Shown: piece by piece, positions 28,217 through 36,202 of the stretch
Layout of the letters: each line of letters begins with the position of its first letter
Position numbering within the stretch: the stretch's first letter is position 1
Program-made: the position numbers and the translations under genes
Notes under the pieces: generated by a model
Database searches by the model: none
What the model was told of the DNA's origin: nothing
What the model saw: the letters and a program-made list of their open reading frames with translations, nothing else
Assembly (NCBI GenBank): GCA_947601485.1
Contig: CANQGF010000006.1
Location: 1 to 36,202 of the forward strand
Source: an uncultured Bacilli bacterium
GTDB taxonomy: Bacteria; Bacillota_I; Bacilli_A; RF39; UBA660
Length of the DNA stretch: 36,202 bases
Reading direction: 5' to 3'

Positions 28217-28936
28217 ATGTATTTAACAAGTATTAATAATGAAAAAGTAAAGTTTTGGGAAAAATTAAAGCAAAAGAAATATCGAGATATGTATCATTTG
28301 TTTTTGATTGAAGATGAACATTTAATTGCAGAAGCTTTAAAATATAAAATAATTAAAGAAGTAATTACTATTGATGAAAATGTAAAATATGATATTGATA
28401 CTTACTATGTTAATGATAAAATAATGAAAAAGATTTCGAGCCAAGTAAGTGGGGCCCATGTAATCGCGGTGGCATCTACTTTAAAAGAAAGAGAAATAAA
28501 GGGAAATATCCTAGTTTTAGATAATTTACAAGATCCCGGTAATTTAGGTACCATTATTAGAAGTGCAGTGGCCTTTAATTTTGATACTCTAATTTTAAGT
28601 GATACATCAGTTGATTTGTACAATCCCAAAGTAGTAAGGGCTAGTGAAGGTATGATGTTTCATCTTAATATAAAAAGATGTAATATTATTGATTTTCTGC
28701 AAAATTTGGATAGTGAATATCTAATTATTGGAACAGATGTAGTTAAGGGAAAAAATATTAAAGATCTTAAGTTTAATAAGTGCGCCCTTGTAATTGGTAA
28801 TGAAGGATCTGGTATAAGTAAGGAAGTTAAAGAATTATGTCATGAAATGGTTTATATACCGATGAATGAAAATTGTGAAAGTTTAAATGCTTCCGTATCA
28901 GCAAGTATTTTAATGTATGAGGTTAATCATGATTAA
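28217..28936 (+). CDS. TrmH/SpoU-family RNA 2'-O-methyltransferase
   Basis: LDNLQDPGNLGTIIRSAVAFNFDTLIL, ALVIGNEGSGIS, PMNENCESLNASVSASILMYE. Confidence 0.93.
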   Translation: MYLTSINNEKVKFWEKLKQKKYRDMYHLFLIEDEHLIAEALKYKIIKEVITIDENVKYDIDTYYVNDKIMKKISSQVSGAHVIAVASTLKEREIKGNILVLDNLQDPGNLGTIIRSAVAFNFDTLILSDTSVDLYNPKVVRASEGMMFHLNIKRCNIIDFLQNLDSEYLIIGTDVVKGKNIKDLKFNKCALVIGNEGSGISKEVKELCHEMVYIPMNENCESLNASVSASILMYEVNHD

Positions 28937-29423
28937 TTATTTGTTGATAGGTAAAATCATTAATACTTTTGGAATAAAAGGAGAAGTAAAAATACTTTCT
29001 GATTTTGAGTATAAAAAACGAATTTTTAAAGAAGGATTTACTTTATATATTGGTGAAGAACATCATAAAGAAATCGTAAATACTTACCGTGTTCATAAAA
29101 ATTTTGATTTACTTACTTTTAAAGGATATACTAATATTAATGAAATATTAAAATATAAAGGATGGAATGTTTATATTAATAAAGATGATTTAATGTTAGA
29201 TAGTAATGAATATTTACTTAATGATTTAGTTGGTTTAGAAGTCTATGATAATAATCTTTTAATAGGAATAGTTACTAGTTATGAAGATAATGGAGGTAAT
29301 ATTTTATTAAAAGTTAAAAAAGATAAATATTTTTATATACCTTTAGTGGATGAATATATTAAAGAAGTAAATATTAAAGATAGAAAAATAATAACGAATG
29401 GGGGTCATAATTTAATTTTATGA
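28929..29423 (+). CDS. rimM: ribosome maturation factor RimM
   Basis: LLIGKIINTFGIKGEVKI; PRC-barrel C-terminus (LVGLEVYDNNLLIGIVTSYEDNGG...); followed by trmD. Confidence 0.92.
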   Translation: MINYLLIGKIINTFGIKGEVKILSDFEYKKRIFKEGFTLYIGEEHHKEIVNTYRVHKNFDLLTFKGYTNINEILKYKGWNVYINKDDLMLDSNEYLLNDLVGLEVYDNNLLIGIVTSYEDNGGNILLKVKKDKYFYIPLVDEYIKEVNIKDRKIITNGGHNLIL

Positions 29424-30094
29424 AAATAGATATTTTAACTCTTTTTCCTAATATGTTTCAAGGCTTTTTAACAGAGTCAATTATTAAAAGAGCAATCGAA
29501 AAAAAATTAGTTGAAATTAATATCATTGATTTTCGTGAATATTCTCTTCTTAAACATAAAAGGGTTGATGATACGCCTTATGGTGGGGGAGCTGGTATGG
29601 TGTTAATGTGTGAGCCGGTAGTAAGGGCCATAGATGACTTAAGAAGAGATGATAGTTTAGTAATTCTTACTTGCCCTCAAGGAAAAACTTATCAAGAAAG
29701 TGTAGCGAGAAAGTTAAAAGATTATCATCATTTAATTATCATTTGTGGGCATTATGAAGGATATGATGAACGCATTAGAAATTTTGTCGATTTAGAGATA
29801 AGTATTGGTGATTATATTTTAACTGGTGGTGAAATACCTGCGATGGCCATTACGGATTCTGTTGTAAGACTTATAGATGGTGCGATTAATAAAGAATCGA
29901 GTACTGATGATTCTTATACTAATAATTTGCTTGATTACCCAACTTATACAAAACCTGCCGAATTTCGAGGGCTTAAAGTACCAGATGTTCTTTTAAGTGG
30001 TAATCATAAAAAAATAAAAGAATATCGCCTTAATGAGCAAATTAAGAAAACGAAAGAAAAAAGACCTGATCTTTTAGAGGATAAAAATGATTAA
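29420..30094 (+). CDS. trmD: tRNA (guanine37-N1)-methyltransferase TrmD
   Basis: MKIDILTLFPNMF, DDTPYGGGAGMVL, ICGHYEGYDERI, SIGDYILTGGEIPAM. Confidence 0.98.
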   Translation: MKIDILTLFPNMFQGFLTESIIKRAIEKKLVEINIIDFREYSLLKHKRVDDTPYGGGAGMVLMCEPVVRAIDDLRRDDSLVILTCPQGKTYQESVARKLKDYHHLIIICGHYEGYDERIRNFVDLEISIGDYILTGGEIPAMAITDSVVRLIDGAINKESSTDDSYTNNLLDYPTYTKPAEFRGLKVPDVLLSGNHKKIKEYRLNEQIKKTKEKRPDLLEDKND

Positions 30095-30461
30095 ATTAGA
30101 AGATGTTAAATGTGATTTTAAAATTGTCGATATGGAAGAAGGAGAGGGACTTACTTTAAATAAAAAAAGTCAAGATCTTAAAGTAACTATTTATGATGAA
30201 AATGAAATTATAAAATTAATTGAAGATAATTTTAATAAAAAATATCGTTCCCTTCTTTATATTATTATGAGTCTTAATGAAAGCGAAGATACGACAGAAT
30301 CAGATACTACTTTAGCTTTTCTTAAAATTGAAGATTTGAAAAATAAATTATTAAATAAATATTTTAAATTTTTAAACCCTCAATTATTAGATAAATATTT
30401 AAATATGTTAATGTTTTTAGAAACTAAAATACCAATTATAGAAAATCACCGTGGTCGTTAA
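30087..30461 (+). CDS. protein of unknown function, overlapping the trmD 3' end
   Basis: 124-aa ORF, 8-bp overlap with trmD, coding-like composition. Confidence 0.65.
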   Translation: MIKLEDVKCDFKIVDMEEGEGLTLNKKSQDLKVTIYDENEIIKLIEDNFNKKYRSLLYIIMSLNESEDTTESDTTLAFLKIEDLKNKLLNKYFKFLNPQLLDKYLNMLMFLETKIPIIENHRGR

Positions 30462-30479
30462 AAAATTTTTAAAATTTAG

Positions 30480-30508
30480 TTGAATCTCACTTCTAAAAAA
30501 TATATAAT
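30480..30508 (+). promoter_or_regulatory. sigma-A-like promoter
   Basis: TTGAAT 30480-30485, 17 bp, TATAAT 30503-30508. Confidence 0.6.
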
Positions 30509-30545
30509 TATATTGGATATATTTTATAGGAAGGGGATTTTTTAT

Positions 30546-31421
30546 ATGAAAAAAAATAAAATAATTTGGACTTTTTTAATCATTTGGGCTTTAGTTCTTT
30601 GCGTTTTTATGGGTAAAATTTTAATTGATAAAAATAAAGCTAAAGAGAATAATAATGGCGCTACATTTAATGGAGTAGTTGGTGGTAAAATTAATATTTT
30701 TAATCATGCTGTTACTACTACAGTAGCCATAGATGATAATTTAGCATTAAATACTAAAACTGAAAAAACTCAAACTACAAAAGATATAAATACTAGTAGT
30801 CAAACAGTTAAAGAGGTAGAAAATAAAACATTAAATGAAGAAAAAACTACTAAAACTAATGTTGTAACTGAAAAAAATATTGTTTTTGAAAAATATGGAA
30901 CAGTTATTTATGATGAAATCACTTATGAGATTATAGATGATGAAAAAGTTAAAAAAAGTAGTGAAAGAAAAGTTGATGCTTCTAAATATGATGCTTCCGT
31001 GGAAGATTTATTGAAAGAAGCTAGTAATTTAGTGAGTGATAATAAAAAAATTTATGAAGAAGTTGTAAATTATACTAATGCTTACCGCAAAGAAGTTTCC
31101 AATAAAGACTTAATTCTTGATGATAAATTAACTTTAATTGCAACCTTTAGAGCTTTAGAAATGGCCTATACCAATAATTTTAGCCATGAACGCCTTGATG
31201 GTAGTTATGTTTATGATCTTGCTAAGGATTTAAAGATATCTTATCATACTATGGGTGAAAATATTGCCTATGGTTATCCATCTAGTGAAAGCGTAACAGT
31301 AGGATGGCGAAATTCAGAGGGACACTACAAAAACATGATTAATAAAGAATTTAATAAAATTGGAGTTGGGATGTTTAAATTTAATGGTAATATTTACTGG
31401 GTTCAAGTTTTTAGTGACTAA
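30546..31421 (+). CDS. membrane-anchored CAP/SCP-domain protein
   Basis: N-terminal TM; CAP domain YTNAYRKEVSNKDLILDDKLTLIATFRALEM...FSHERLDG...MGENIAYGY...GWRNSEGHYKNMINKEFNKIGVG. Confidence 0.88.
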   Translation: MKKNKIIWTFLIIWALVLCVFMGKILIDKNKAKENNNGATFNGVVGGKINIFNHAVTTTVAIDDNLALNTKTEKTQTTKDINTSSQTVKEVENKTLNEEKTTKTNVVTEKNIVFEKYGTVIYDEITYEIIDDEKVKKSSERKVDASKYDASVEDLLKEASNLVSDNKKIYEEVVNYTNAYRKEVSNKDLILDDKLTLIATFRALEMAYTNNFSHERLDGSYVYDLAKDLKISYHTMGENIAYGYPSSESVTVGWRNSEGHYKNMINKEFNKIGVGMFKFNGNIYWVQVFSD

Positions 31422-31450
31422 TCATAAAGTCTTTGGTATATCAAAAATTG

Positions 31451-31479
31451 TTGAAACTAGTAGAAACATATGGTATAAT
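31451..31479 (+). promoter_or_regulatory. sigma-A promoter of rplS
   Basis: TTGAAA 31451-31456, 17 bp, TATAAT 31474-31479 (TGG before the -10). Confidence 0.75.
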
Positions 31480-31483
31480 TATT

Positions 31484-31550
31484 GGTGCCCAAGGGGTATG
31501 TAATCCGCTTAAAATAAATATATATTAATGATTACAGGTAATATTATTTA
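31484..31550 (+). promoter_or_regulatory. candidate structured 5' UTR (possible L19 ribosomal leader)
   Basis: TGTAATC 31499-31505 / GATTACA 31530-31536 stem between the rplS promoter and SD. Confidence 0.45.
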
Positions 31551-31566
31551 GAAAGGAGTGTATGTG

Positions 31567-31908
31567 ATGGCTAATTTAGTTGATAAAATTAATGCTCGTC
31601 AAATACGTAATGACATTCCTGAATTTCGTGTAGGAGACACAGTTCGTGTTGATGTTTGGGTAAAAGAAGGTAAAAAAGAAAGAATCCAAGCTTTTGAAGG
31701 CTTAGTAATCGCTAAAAATGGTGGCGGTGTATCTGAAACTTTCTCAGTACGTAAAACTTCAAGTGGTGTTGGAGTAACAAGAATTTTTCCTGTTAATGCT
31801 CCTACTATTGATAAAATTGTAGTTATCAAAAAAGGAATGGTTAGAAGAGCCAAACTTAACTTTATTAAGAAAATGCGTAAAGGCTATAAAGTTAAAGAAA
31901 GAAATTAA
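31567..31908 (+). CDS. rplS: 50S ribosomal protein L19
   Basis: FRVGDTVRVDVWVKEGKKERIQAFEGLVIAKNGGGVSETFSVRKTSSGVGVTRIFPVNAPTID. Confidence 0.99.
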   Translation: MANLVDKINARQIRNDIPEFRVGDTVRVDVWVKEGKKERIQAFEGLVIAKNGGGVSETFSVRKTSSGVGVTRIFPVNAPTIDKIVVIKKGMVRRAKLNFIKKMRKGYKVKERN

Positions 31909-31952
31909 GCTTATAGGACTTAATTTCTTTTATTTGAAAAGGAGAACTAGTT

Positions 31953-32438
31953 ATGAAGGTAATTAAAAATTTAATTCCCTATTTAGCAATTATTGCGTTA
32001 GTTATGATGATTAGATCTTTTATTGCTACTCCGATTATTGTTCAAGGTGATAGCATGAAACCAACATTAAATGGTAATGAAATTATGATGTTAAAAAAAT
32101 ATGATAAGAATTTTGAAAGATTTGATGTGGTAGTTGTTAATAAAAGCGTCGAAGGAGATAACTTAATTAAAAGAGTTATTGGCATGCCAGGGGAAACTAT
32201 TGAATATAAAAATGATCAATTATATATTAATGGCAAAGTAATTGATGATCCTTATGGTACTGGTATTACAGGTGTTATCAAACCTATTACAATGGGTGAA
32301 AATGAATATTTCGTAATGGGTGACAATCGAACCGTCTCTTTAGATAGCAGAGTTTTAGGAGTTATTGCAAAAGACGAAATAGAAGGTACGGTTAACTTTG
32401 TTATTTATCCATTTAAAAAATTTGGAAAATTAAACTAA
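31953..32438 (+). CDS. lepB: signal peptidase I
   Basis: VQGDSMKPTL, IKRVIGMPGETI, YFVMGDNRTVSLDSRVLG. Confidence 0.96.
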   Translation: MKVIKNLIPYLAIIALVMMIRSFIATPIIVQGDSMKPTLNGNEIMMLKKYDKNFERFDVVVVNKSVEGDNLIKRVIGMPGETIEYKNDQLYINGKVIDDPYGTGITGVIKPITMGENEYFVMGDNRTVSLDSRVLGVIAKDEIEGTVNFVIYPFKKFGKLN

Positions 32439-32464
32439 ACAACGTAAAAAGTGTTTAGTTTTTT
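32435..32464 (+). terminator. intrinsic terminator after lepB
   Basis: CTAAACA-acgtaaaaag-TGTTTAG-TTTTTT. Confidence 0.75.
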
Positions 32465-32465
32465 A

Positions 32466-32494
32466 TTGACATTTTTTGTTTGTAAAAGTACAAT
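32466..32494 (+). promoter_or_regulatory. sigma-A-like promoter
   Basis: TTGACA 32466-32471, 17 bp, TACAAT 32489-32494. Confidence 0.65.
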
Positions 32495-32534
32495 TATCTC
32501 AAAAGGAGGACATACTTTTTAGAAGTATTATTTA

Positions 32535-33566
32535 GTGGATATGGATAAGGAAAAGAAAGAACAAGTTGAAAAAAAGGTGGCTGAAGCCAAAAGAACAGTT
32601 GATAAAGCTGTAGTTAAAACAAGAGCTAAAGTTAGCAAAAAAGTAAAAGAAATTAAAAATGATGTTGCTGAAATTAAGGAAGAAGTAAAAGAAATTACGG
32701 AAAGAAAGCAAAAACCATTAGTAACAAGTAGAATTCTTTTTATTAGTGTATTAGACAAAATTTATTTAGTAATTTTAGGATTAATCTTCTTATTTGGTAC
32801 TTACAATATTTTTGCGGGTTCTATTGCTAGTTTAAATTATGGTTTCTTTGGTAGAATAGGTAGAGAAATATTATTTATTTTCTTGATGGTATTACTTTAC
32901 TTATTATTTAATTGGATTTATAAATGCGCTGTTAAAACTATTTTATGTTTAACTAAAAATCAGGTTTATAAAGAAAGTTATTTCCCATTTAAAAGAAGCG
33001 AAGAGACAATACCTTTAAATAAAATAACTAAAGTAAGCACTATTAATTTATTTTGGATTTTTAGAGCAATTATCATTCATCAATATCATCATTTACCATT
33101 AATATTTTGGACATGGAATAATCAAGAATTTAAAGATAAACTTTCTGAATTAATTACAACAGAAAAAGAAAAAGTCTTAAATGCCTACGAAGATAAGAAT
33201 ATTCTTGATAAGTCGATGTATAAATGTGTAGAATATGTTTTGGGTGCTTTGATTGTTATCATTTTCTTAATTGGTATAATAAAATTTGGTTTCTTCTTAT
33301 TTGGTAGTGAAAGAAGAATGGCTGGAACATATAATTATAATAACAATTCTGTTACTTTAAAATCTGATGGCACTTGTGAATTAAAAGGAATTAGTAATAA
33401 CGTAGAAGATTGTGAATGGTCTTATACAAGTAAAACAGGAATGGTAAATATAAATTATAAATATAGTGGTTATTATTATGATTATTTATTTGATAATTCT
33501 ATTCAATTAAAATATGATAAGCAAAATAAAACTCTTGAATATAATGGTATGATTTTATCAAAATAG
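32535..33566 (+). CDS. membrane protein with Lys/Glu-rich coiled N-terminus, possible bacterial PH-like domain and extracytoplasmic C-terminal domain
   Basis: Four hydrophobic segments; central KTILCLTKNQVYKESYFPFKRSEETIPLNKITKVS resembles bPH domains (fold call is inference); C-terminal AGTYNYNNNSVTLKSDGTCEL. Start GTG 32535 or ATG 32541. Confidence 0.7.
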   Translation: MDMDKEKKEQVEKKVAEAKRTVDKAVVKTRAKVSKKVKEIKNDVAEIKEEVKEITERKQKPLVTSRILFISVLDKIYLVILGLIFLFGTYNIFAGSIASLNYGFFGRIGREILFIFLMVLLYLLFNWIYKCAVKTILCLTKNQVYKESYFPFKRSEETIPLNKITKVSTINLFWIFRAIIIHQYHHLPLIFWTWNNQEFKDKLSELITTEKEKVLNAYEDKNILDKSMYKCVEYVLGALIVIIFLIGIIKFGFFLFGSERRMAGTYNYNNNSVTLKSDGTCELKGISNNVEDCEWSYTSKTGMVNINYKYSGYYYDYLFDNSIQLKYDKQNKTLEYNGMILSK

Positions 33567-33576
33567 TAAATGTTTG

Positions 33577-33604
33577 AAACTTGGCTTAATAGTCAAGTTT
33601 TTTT
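33577..33604 (+). terminator. intrinsic terminator
   Basis: AAACTTG-gcttaatagt-CAAGTTT-TTTT. Confidence 0.7.
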
Positions 33605-33720
33605 CAATATTATTGAATTCTTAATATAAAAATGCTAATATTATTTCGGGATTAGATAGAATTAACTAGGATAGAAAATTTAAAATATTAAAAAACTTTC
33701 ATTAGAATTAGGGTGGTTTT

Positions 33721-34380
33721 TTGAAAATTGATGATTTAAAAGAAACATATGATAAAATGCAAATTAAATATGGTGCCAAAGAGTTAGATTCAATATATAA
33801 TGGTGGATGTGAAGAAAATCCTGATATATGCTTTGTTTTCATGAACCCCACTGGTAGAAATATTGCTAGTGATAAATCATGGAAAGGAAGAAAGTCTCCT
33901 TGGTTAGGAACAAAAAACATTTGGAAATTATTTTATAAAGTCAATTTATTAAGTGAAAAATTGTTTAATCAAATTCAAGAAATGAAGCCTAAAGATTGGG
34001 ACTATAAATTTTGCGATACTGTTTATGAAGAAATAGCTAATAATAAAGTCTTTATTACAAATTTAGGAAAATGTACTCAATTAGATGCTAGGCCACTATC
34101 TAATGAAGTTTTAAAAAAATATCTTGCTTTATTATTTAAAGAAATAGACATAGTAAAACCTAAAATTATTATTACTTTTGGTAATCAAGTTAGCTCTATA
34201 ATTTTAAATAAAAAGATTTTAGTTTCTGAAAATAGAAAAACTTACTATGAAATTAAAATAAATAATAATTTATATAAAGTTTATCCTGTTTATTATCCAG
34301 TTGGTAATGGTATATTTAATATTGATAAGGCAATAGAGGACATCACTTGGATAATAGAAAATGAAATAAAAAAGTACTGA
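33721..34380 (+). CDS. uracil-DNA glycosylase superfamily protein
   Basis: ICFVFMNPTGRNIASDKSWKGRKSPWLGTKNIWKLFYKVNLL, FITNLGKCTQ, KPKIIITFGNQVSSIIL, VYPVYYPVGNG; SD AGGGTGG before TTG. Confidence 0.7.
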   Translation: MKIDDLKETYDKMQIKYGAKELDSIYNGGCEENPDICFVFMNPTGRNIASDKSWKGRKSPWLGTKNIWKLFYKVNLLSEKLFNQIQEMKPKDWDYKFCDTVYEEIANNKVFITNLGKCTQLDARPLSNEVLKKYLALLFKEIDIVKPKIIITFGNQVSSIILNKKILVSENRKTYYEIKINNNLYKVYPVYYPVGNGIFNIDKAIEDITWIIENEIKKY

Positions 34381-34396
34381 ACTTCATACATTTACT

Positions 34397-34468
34397 TTAA
34401 GTGTTACTGAACGGTTAAAAAGCAGATTTTATCAAAAAATAACAGGAATTTATTTATTCATCTTATAG
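34397..34468 (+). pseudogene. fragment resembling the RhuM-family C-terminal region
   Basis: Frame reads LSVTERLKSRFYQKITGIYLFIL*; resembles the recalled RhuM segment ...SERRFYQKITDIYATSIDYD... Confidence 0.4.
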
Positions 34469-34511
34469 TGTTTATTAAAGATTTGGAAATTACAAAAAAT
34501 TTTTAAGACAA

Positions 34512-34778
34512 TTATGCCTTTGTAAAATTCTTATAATATTTTAAAATTAAAAAATCTACTATAAATAAAAGAATTAAATCTACAATAGTTCCAATATATA
34601 CTACGATATTTTGTTTTGTAGTAAAAATATAAATTGACCAACTGATTAAAGCAATTAGTTGTAAAGTTAACATACTTAAACTATAATCATGGCTCGATTT
34701 AGTTTTAATTAATTTAATAATTTGGGGTATTGTCTCAATATAACTACATATATAATATATTGTACAAAAAATAGTCAT
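34512..34778 (-). CDS. PQ-loop / SemiSWEET-like small membrane protein
   Basis: SYIETIPQIIKLIKTKSSHDYSLSMLTLQLIALISWSIYIFTTKQ, single PQ-loop repeat with three TM segments. Confidence 0.8.
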   Translation of the reverse strand: MTIFCTIYYICSYIETIPQIIKLIKTKSSHDYSLSMLTLQLIALISWSIYIFTTKQNIVVYIGTIVDLILLFIVDFLILKYYKNFTKA

Positions 34779-34962
34779 AATAAATCATTCTTTCAGCAAT
34801 TAGATAATAACATATTTTTAGATTTAATAAAAGATATAAATTAAATGTAATGGACAAATATTTTGAGATACTTGACTTTATAAAAAGTGATAAATATGGT
34901 ATAATGTCTTCTAATGAAACTGTAGAAAATATTAAAATATGAAAGCATTTTTTTGTAGATAA

Positions 34963-35058
34963 AAATACCACACTAAAGTACTTAAGGAATATATGATAAA
35001 AGGTTTTACTTTAAACGATAAAAGATTTATAAATAGGAATAAATTATTAGAAAAATGA
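34963..35058 (+). pseudogene. RhuM-family gene remnant
   Basis: Frame reads KYHTKVLKEYMIKGFTLNDKRFINRNKLLEK* with a stop just upstream; matches the recalled RhuM core ATKVLKEYIIKGFVLNDERLK. Confidence 0.55.
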
Positions 35059-35112
35059 TATAGAAGGATATTGGCAATTTTATAATAAAAATTTAGAAAG
35101 GATGTGATTTTT

Positions 35113-35991
35113 ATGATAGATAAAAAAACAAATAAGGTAGTAAATAAAAATAAAAAATATACTGGTAATACTTTTGAAAGTATAAAACATTTAGATGATT
35201 ATGGAAATGAATATTGGTATGCGCGTGAATTACAAAAGGCGTTAGATTATAAAGATTGGAGAAATTTTGAAAAAGTAATAGATAAAGCAATCGTATCAGC
35301 AAAAAATAGTGTTTCAACTAGAGAAGATTGGGTTGTTGAAGTCAACAAGCCAATAAAAACTGGTAAAGGAAAAGAAGAAATTATTAAAGATTATAAATTA
35401 TCTAGGTATATATGCTATCTTATAGTACAAAATGCTGATCCTAGCAAAGAAGTTGTTGCTTTAGGACAAACTTATTTTGCTATTCAAACAAGAAAACAAG
35501 AAATTACTGAGCAAGAATATGAAGCTTTATCAGATGATGAAAAAAGGTTTTATCAAAGAAAGCTAACTAAGCAAGGTAATTATACGCTTCAAAAGGTTGC
35601 TTCATCTGCTGGTGTTAAAAATATGGCAGAATTTCATAATGCAGGATATAGAGGATTATATAATGGTGAAACAGCTGATGATATTTTTAAAAGAAAGAAA
35701 TTACGTTATAGAGAAGATATACTAGATAATATGAATGAAGATGAGTTAGTAGCTAATTTATTTAGAATAAATCAAACAAAGCAAAGACTAATTAGAGATA
35801 ATGTTCAAGGTGAAGAGAATGCTAAAGCTGTTCATTACGAAGTTGGAAAGAAGGTACGAAAAGCTATTCAAGATATTGGGGGAATGATGCCTGAAGAAAT
35901 GCCAACCCCAAAGAAAAGTTTAAAAGAACTTGAAAAAGAAAAGAAAATATTAGAAAATAAAAAACAAGAAAAACTTAAAGAAGTTAAATAG
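35113..35991 (+). CDS. dinD: DNA damage-inducible protein D (DinD) homolog
   Basis: ESIKHLDDYGNEYWYARELQKALDYKDWRNFEKVIDKA, DYKLSRYICYLIVQNADPSKEVVALGQTYFAIQTRKQE, AEFHNAGYRGLYNGETADDI; SD AAAGGATGTGAT before ATG 35113. Confidence 0.92.
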   Translation: MIDKKTNKVVNKNKKYTGNTFESIKHLDDYGNEYWYARELQKALDYKDWRNFEKVIDKAIVSAKNSVSTREDWVVEVNKPIKTGKGKEEIIKDYKLSRYICYLIVQNADPSKEVVALGQTYFAIQTRKQEITEQEYEALSDDEKRFYQRKLTKQGNYTLQKVASSAGVKNMAEFHNAGYRGLYNGETADDIFKRKKLRYREDILDNMNEDELVANLFRINQTKQRLIRDNVQGEENAKAVHYEVGKKVRKAIQDIGGMMPEEMPTPKKSLKELEKEKKILENKKQEKLKEVK

Positions 35992-36070
35992 TTTATGGAA
36001 GTGATAAAAACGTTTTTGAGAAAAAAAGTTTTATTTGAAATATGTTTGATTAAAATTAGGAGGTGAATAT

Positions 36071-36202
36071 ATGTCTAATAAAATTTTAGAAGTTCAAAAT
36101 ATTAAAATAAATGTTACAAATATATATGATAATGATTATATTTGCATTTCTGATTTTGGTAAATTTAAAGAAGGAAAATCAAAAGCTGATGATGTGATTA
36201 GA
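36071..36202 (+). CDS. KilA-N domain protein, truncated by window end
   Basis: AGGAGGTGAATAT-ATG; MSNKILEVQNIKINVTNIYDNDYICISDFGKFKEGKSKADDVIR resembles the KilA-N N-terminus (DYISLTDIAKYK...DDVIRNW). Confidence 0.75.
   Translation, partial: MSNKILEVQNIKINVTNIYDNDYICISDFGKFKEGKSKADDVIR

Noticed and set aside
34850-34942. 30-aa ORF MDKYFEILDFIKSDKYGIMSSNETVENIKI
   Set aside because: Weak SD and in debris; more likely a gene fragment than a functional small protein, so mentioned only in the remnant finding.
34744-34971. Minus-strand 75-aa ORF upstream of the SemiSWEET gene
   Set aside because: Lies over the decayed RhuM region, no convincing SD or known motif.
1-36202. Alternative genetic code 4 (TGA=Trp), suggested by the mollicute-like base composition
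   Set aside because: Conserved genes such as sigE and lspA end in TGA at the expected C-terminus, and tryptophans are encoded by TGG.
1-36202. CRISPR arrays, tRNA/rRNA genes, IS elements
   Set aside because: No regularly spaced repeats, cloverleaf-like or rRNA segments, and no transposase ORF were recognised; a tRNAscan/Infernal run would be decisive.

Overview
AT-rich (low-GC) Firmicutes-type chromosomal segment using the standard bacterial code (many ORFs end in TGA). It comes from a lineage that keeps endospore genes. Most of the window is core genome: ftsA-ftsZ-spoIIGA-sigE-(M14 peptidase)-sigG-ylmC, murE, arginase, lspA-rluD, a GluP-like rhomboid, a DUF368 transporter, spoIVB, a UgtP-like glycosyltransferase, transketolase-like gene-sirA, a SpoU methyltransferase-rimM-trmD, rplS and lepB. 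The left end (1-3276) holds genes of unknown function, including two tandem paralogs. The right end (about 33.6-36.2 kb) is an accessory patch: a UDG-like protein, a PQ-loop/SemiSWEET protein, apparent RhuM remnants, DinD and a truncated KilA-N protein. Strongest observations: (i) a full-length transketolase homolog that has lost essentially all recognisable TPP-binding and catalytic motifs and sits beside sirA; (ii) an untracked 50-aa membrane microprotein; (iii) a hairpin that may bridge a Shine-Dalgarno to a distant start codon; (iv) a hairpin that sequesters the ribosome-binding site of an M23 lysin gene; (v) a terminator fused to the ftsAZ promoter; (vi) a zinc-ribbon plus HExxH protein of unknown family; (vii) a 985-aa CHAP/ricin/5xBig_2 surface protein; (viii) RhuM-like gene debris. 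All calls are from reading the sequence; no database search was run.
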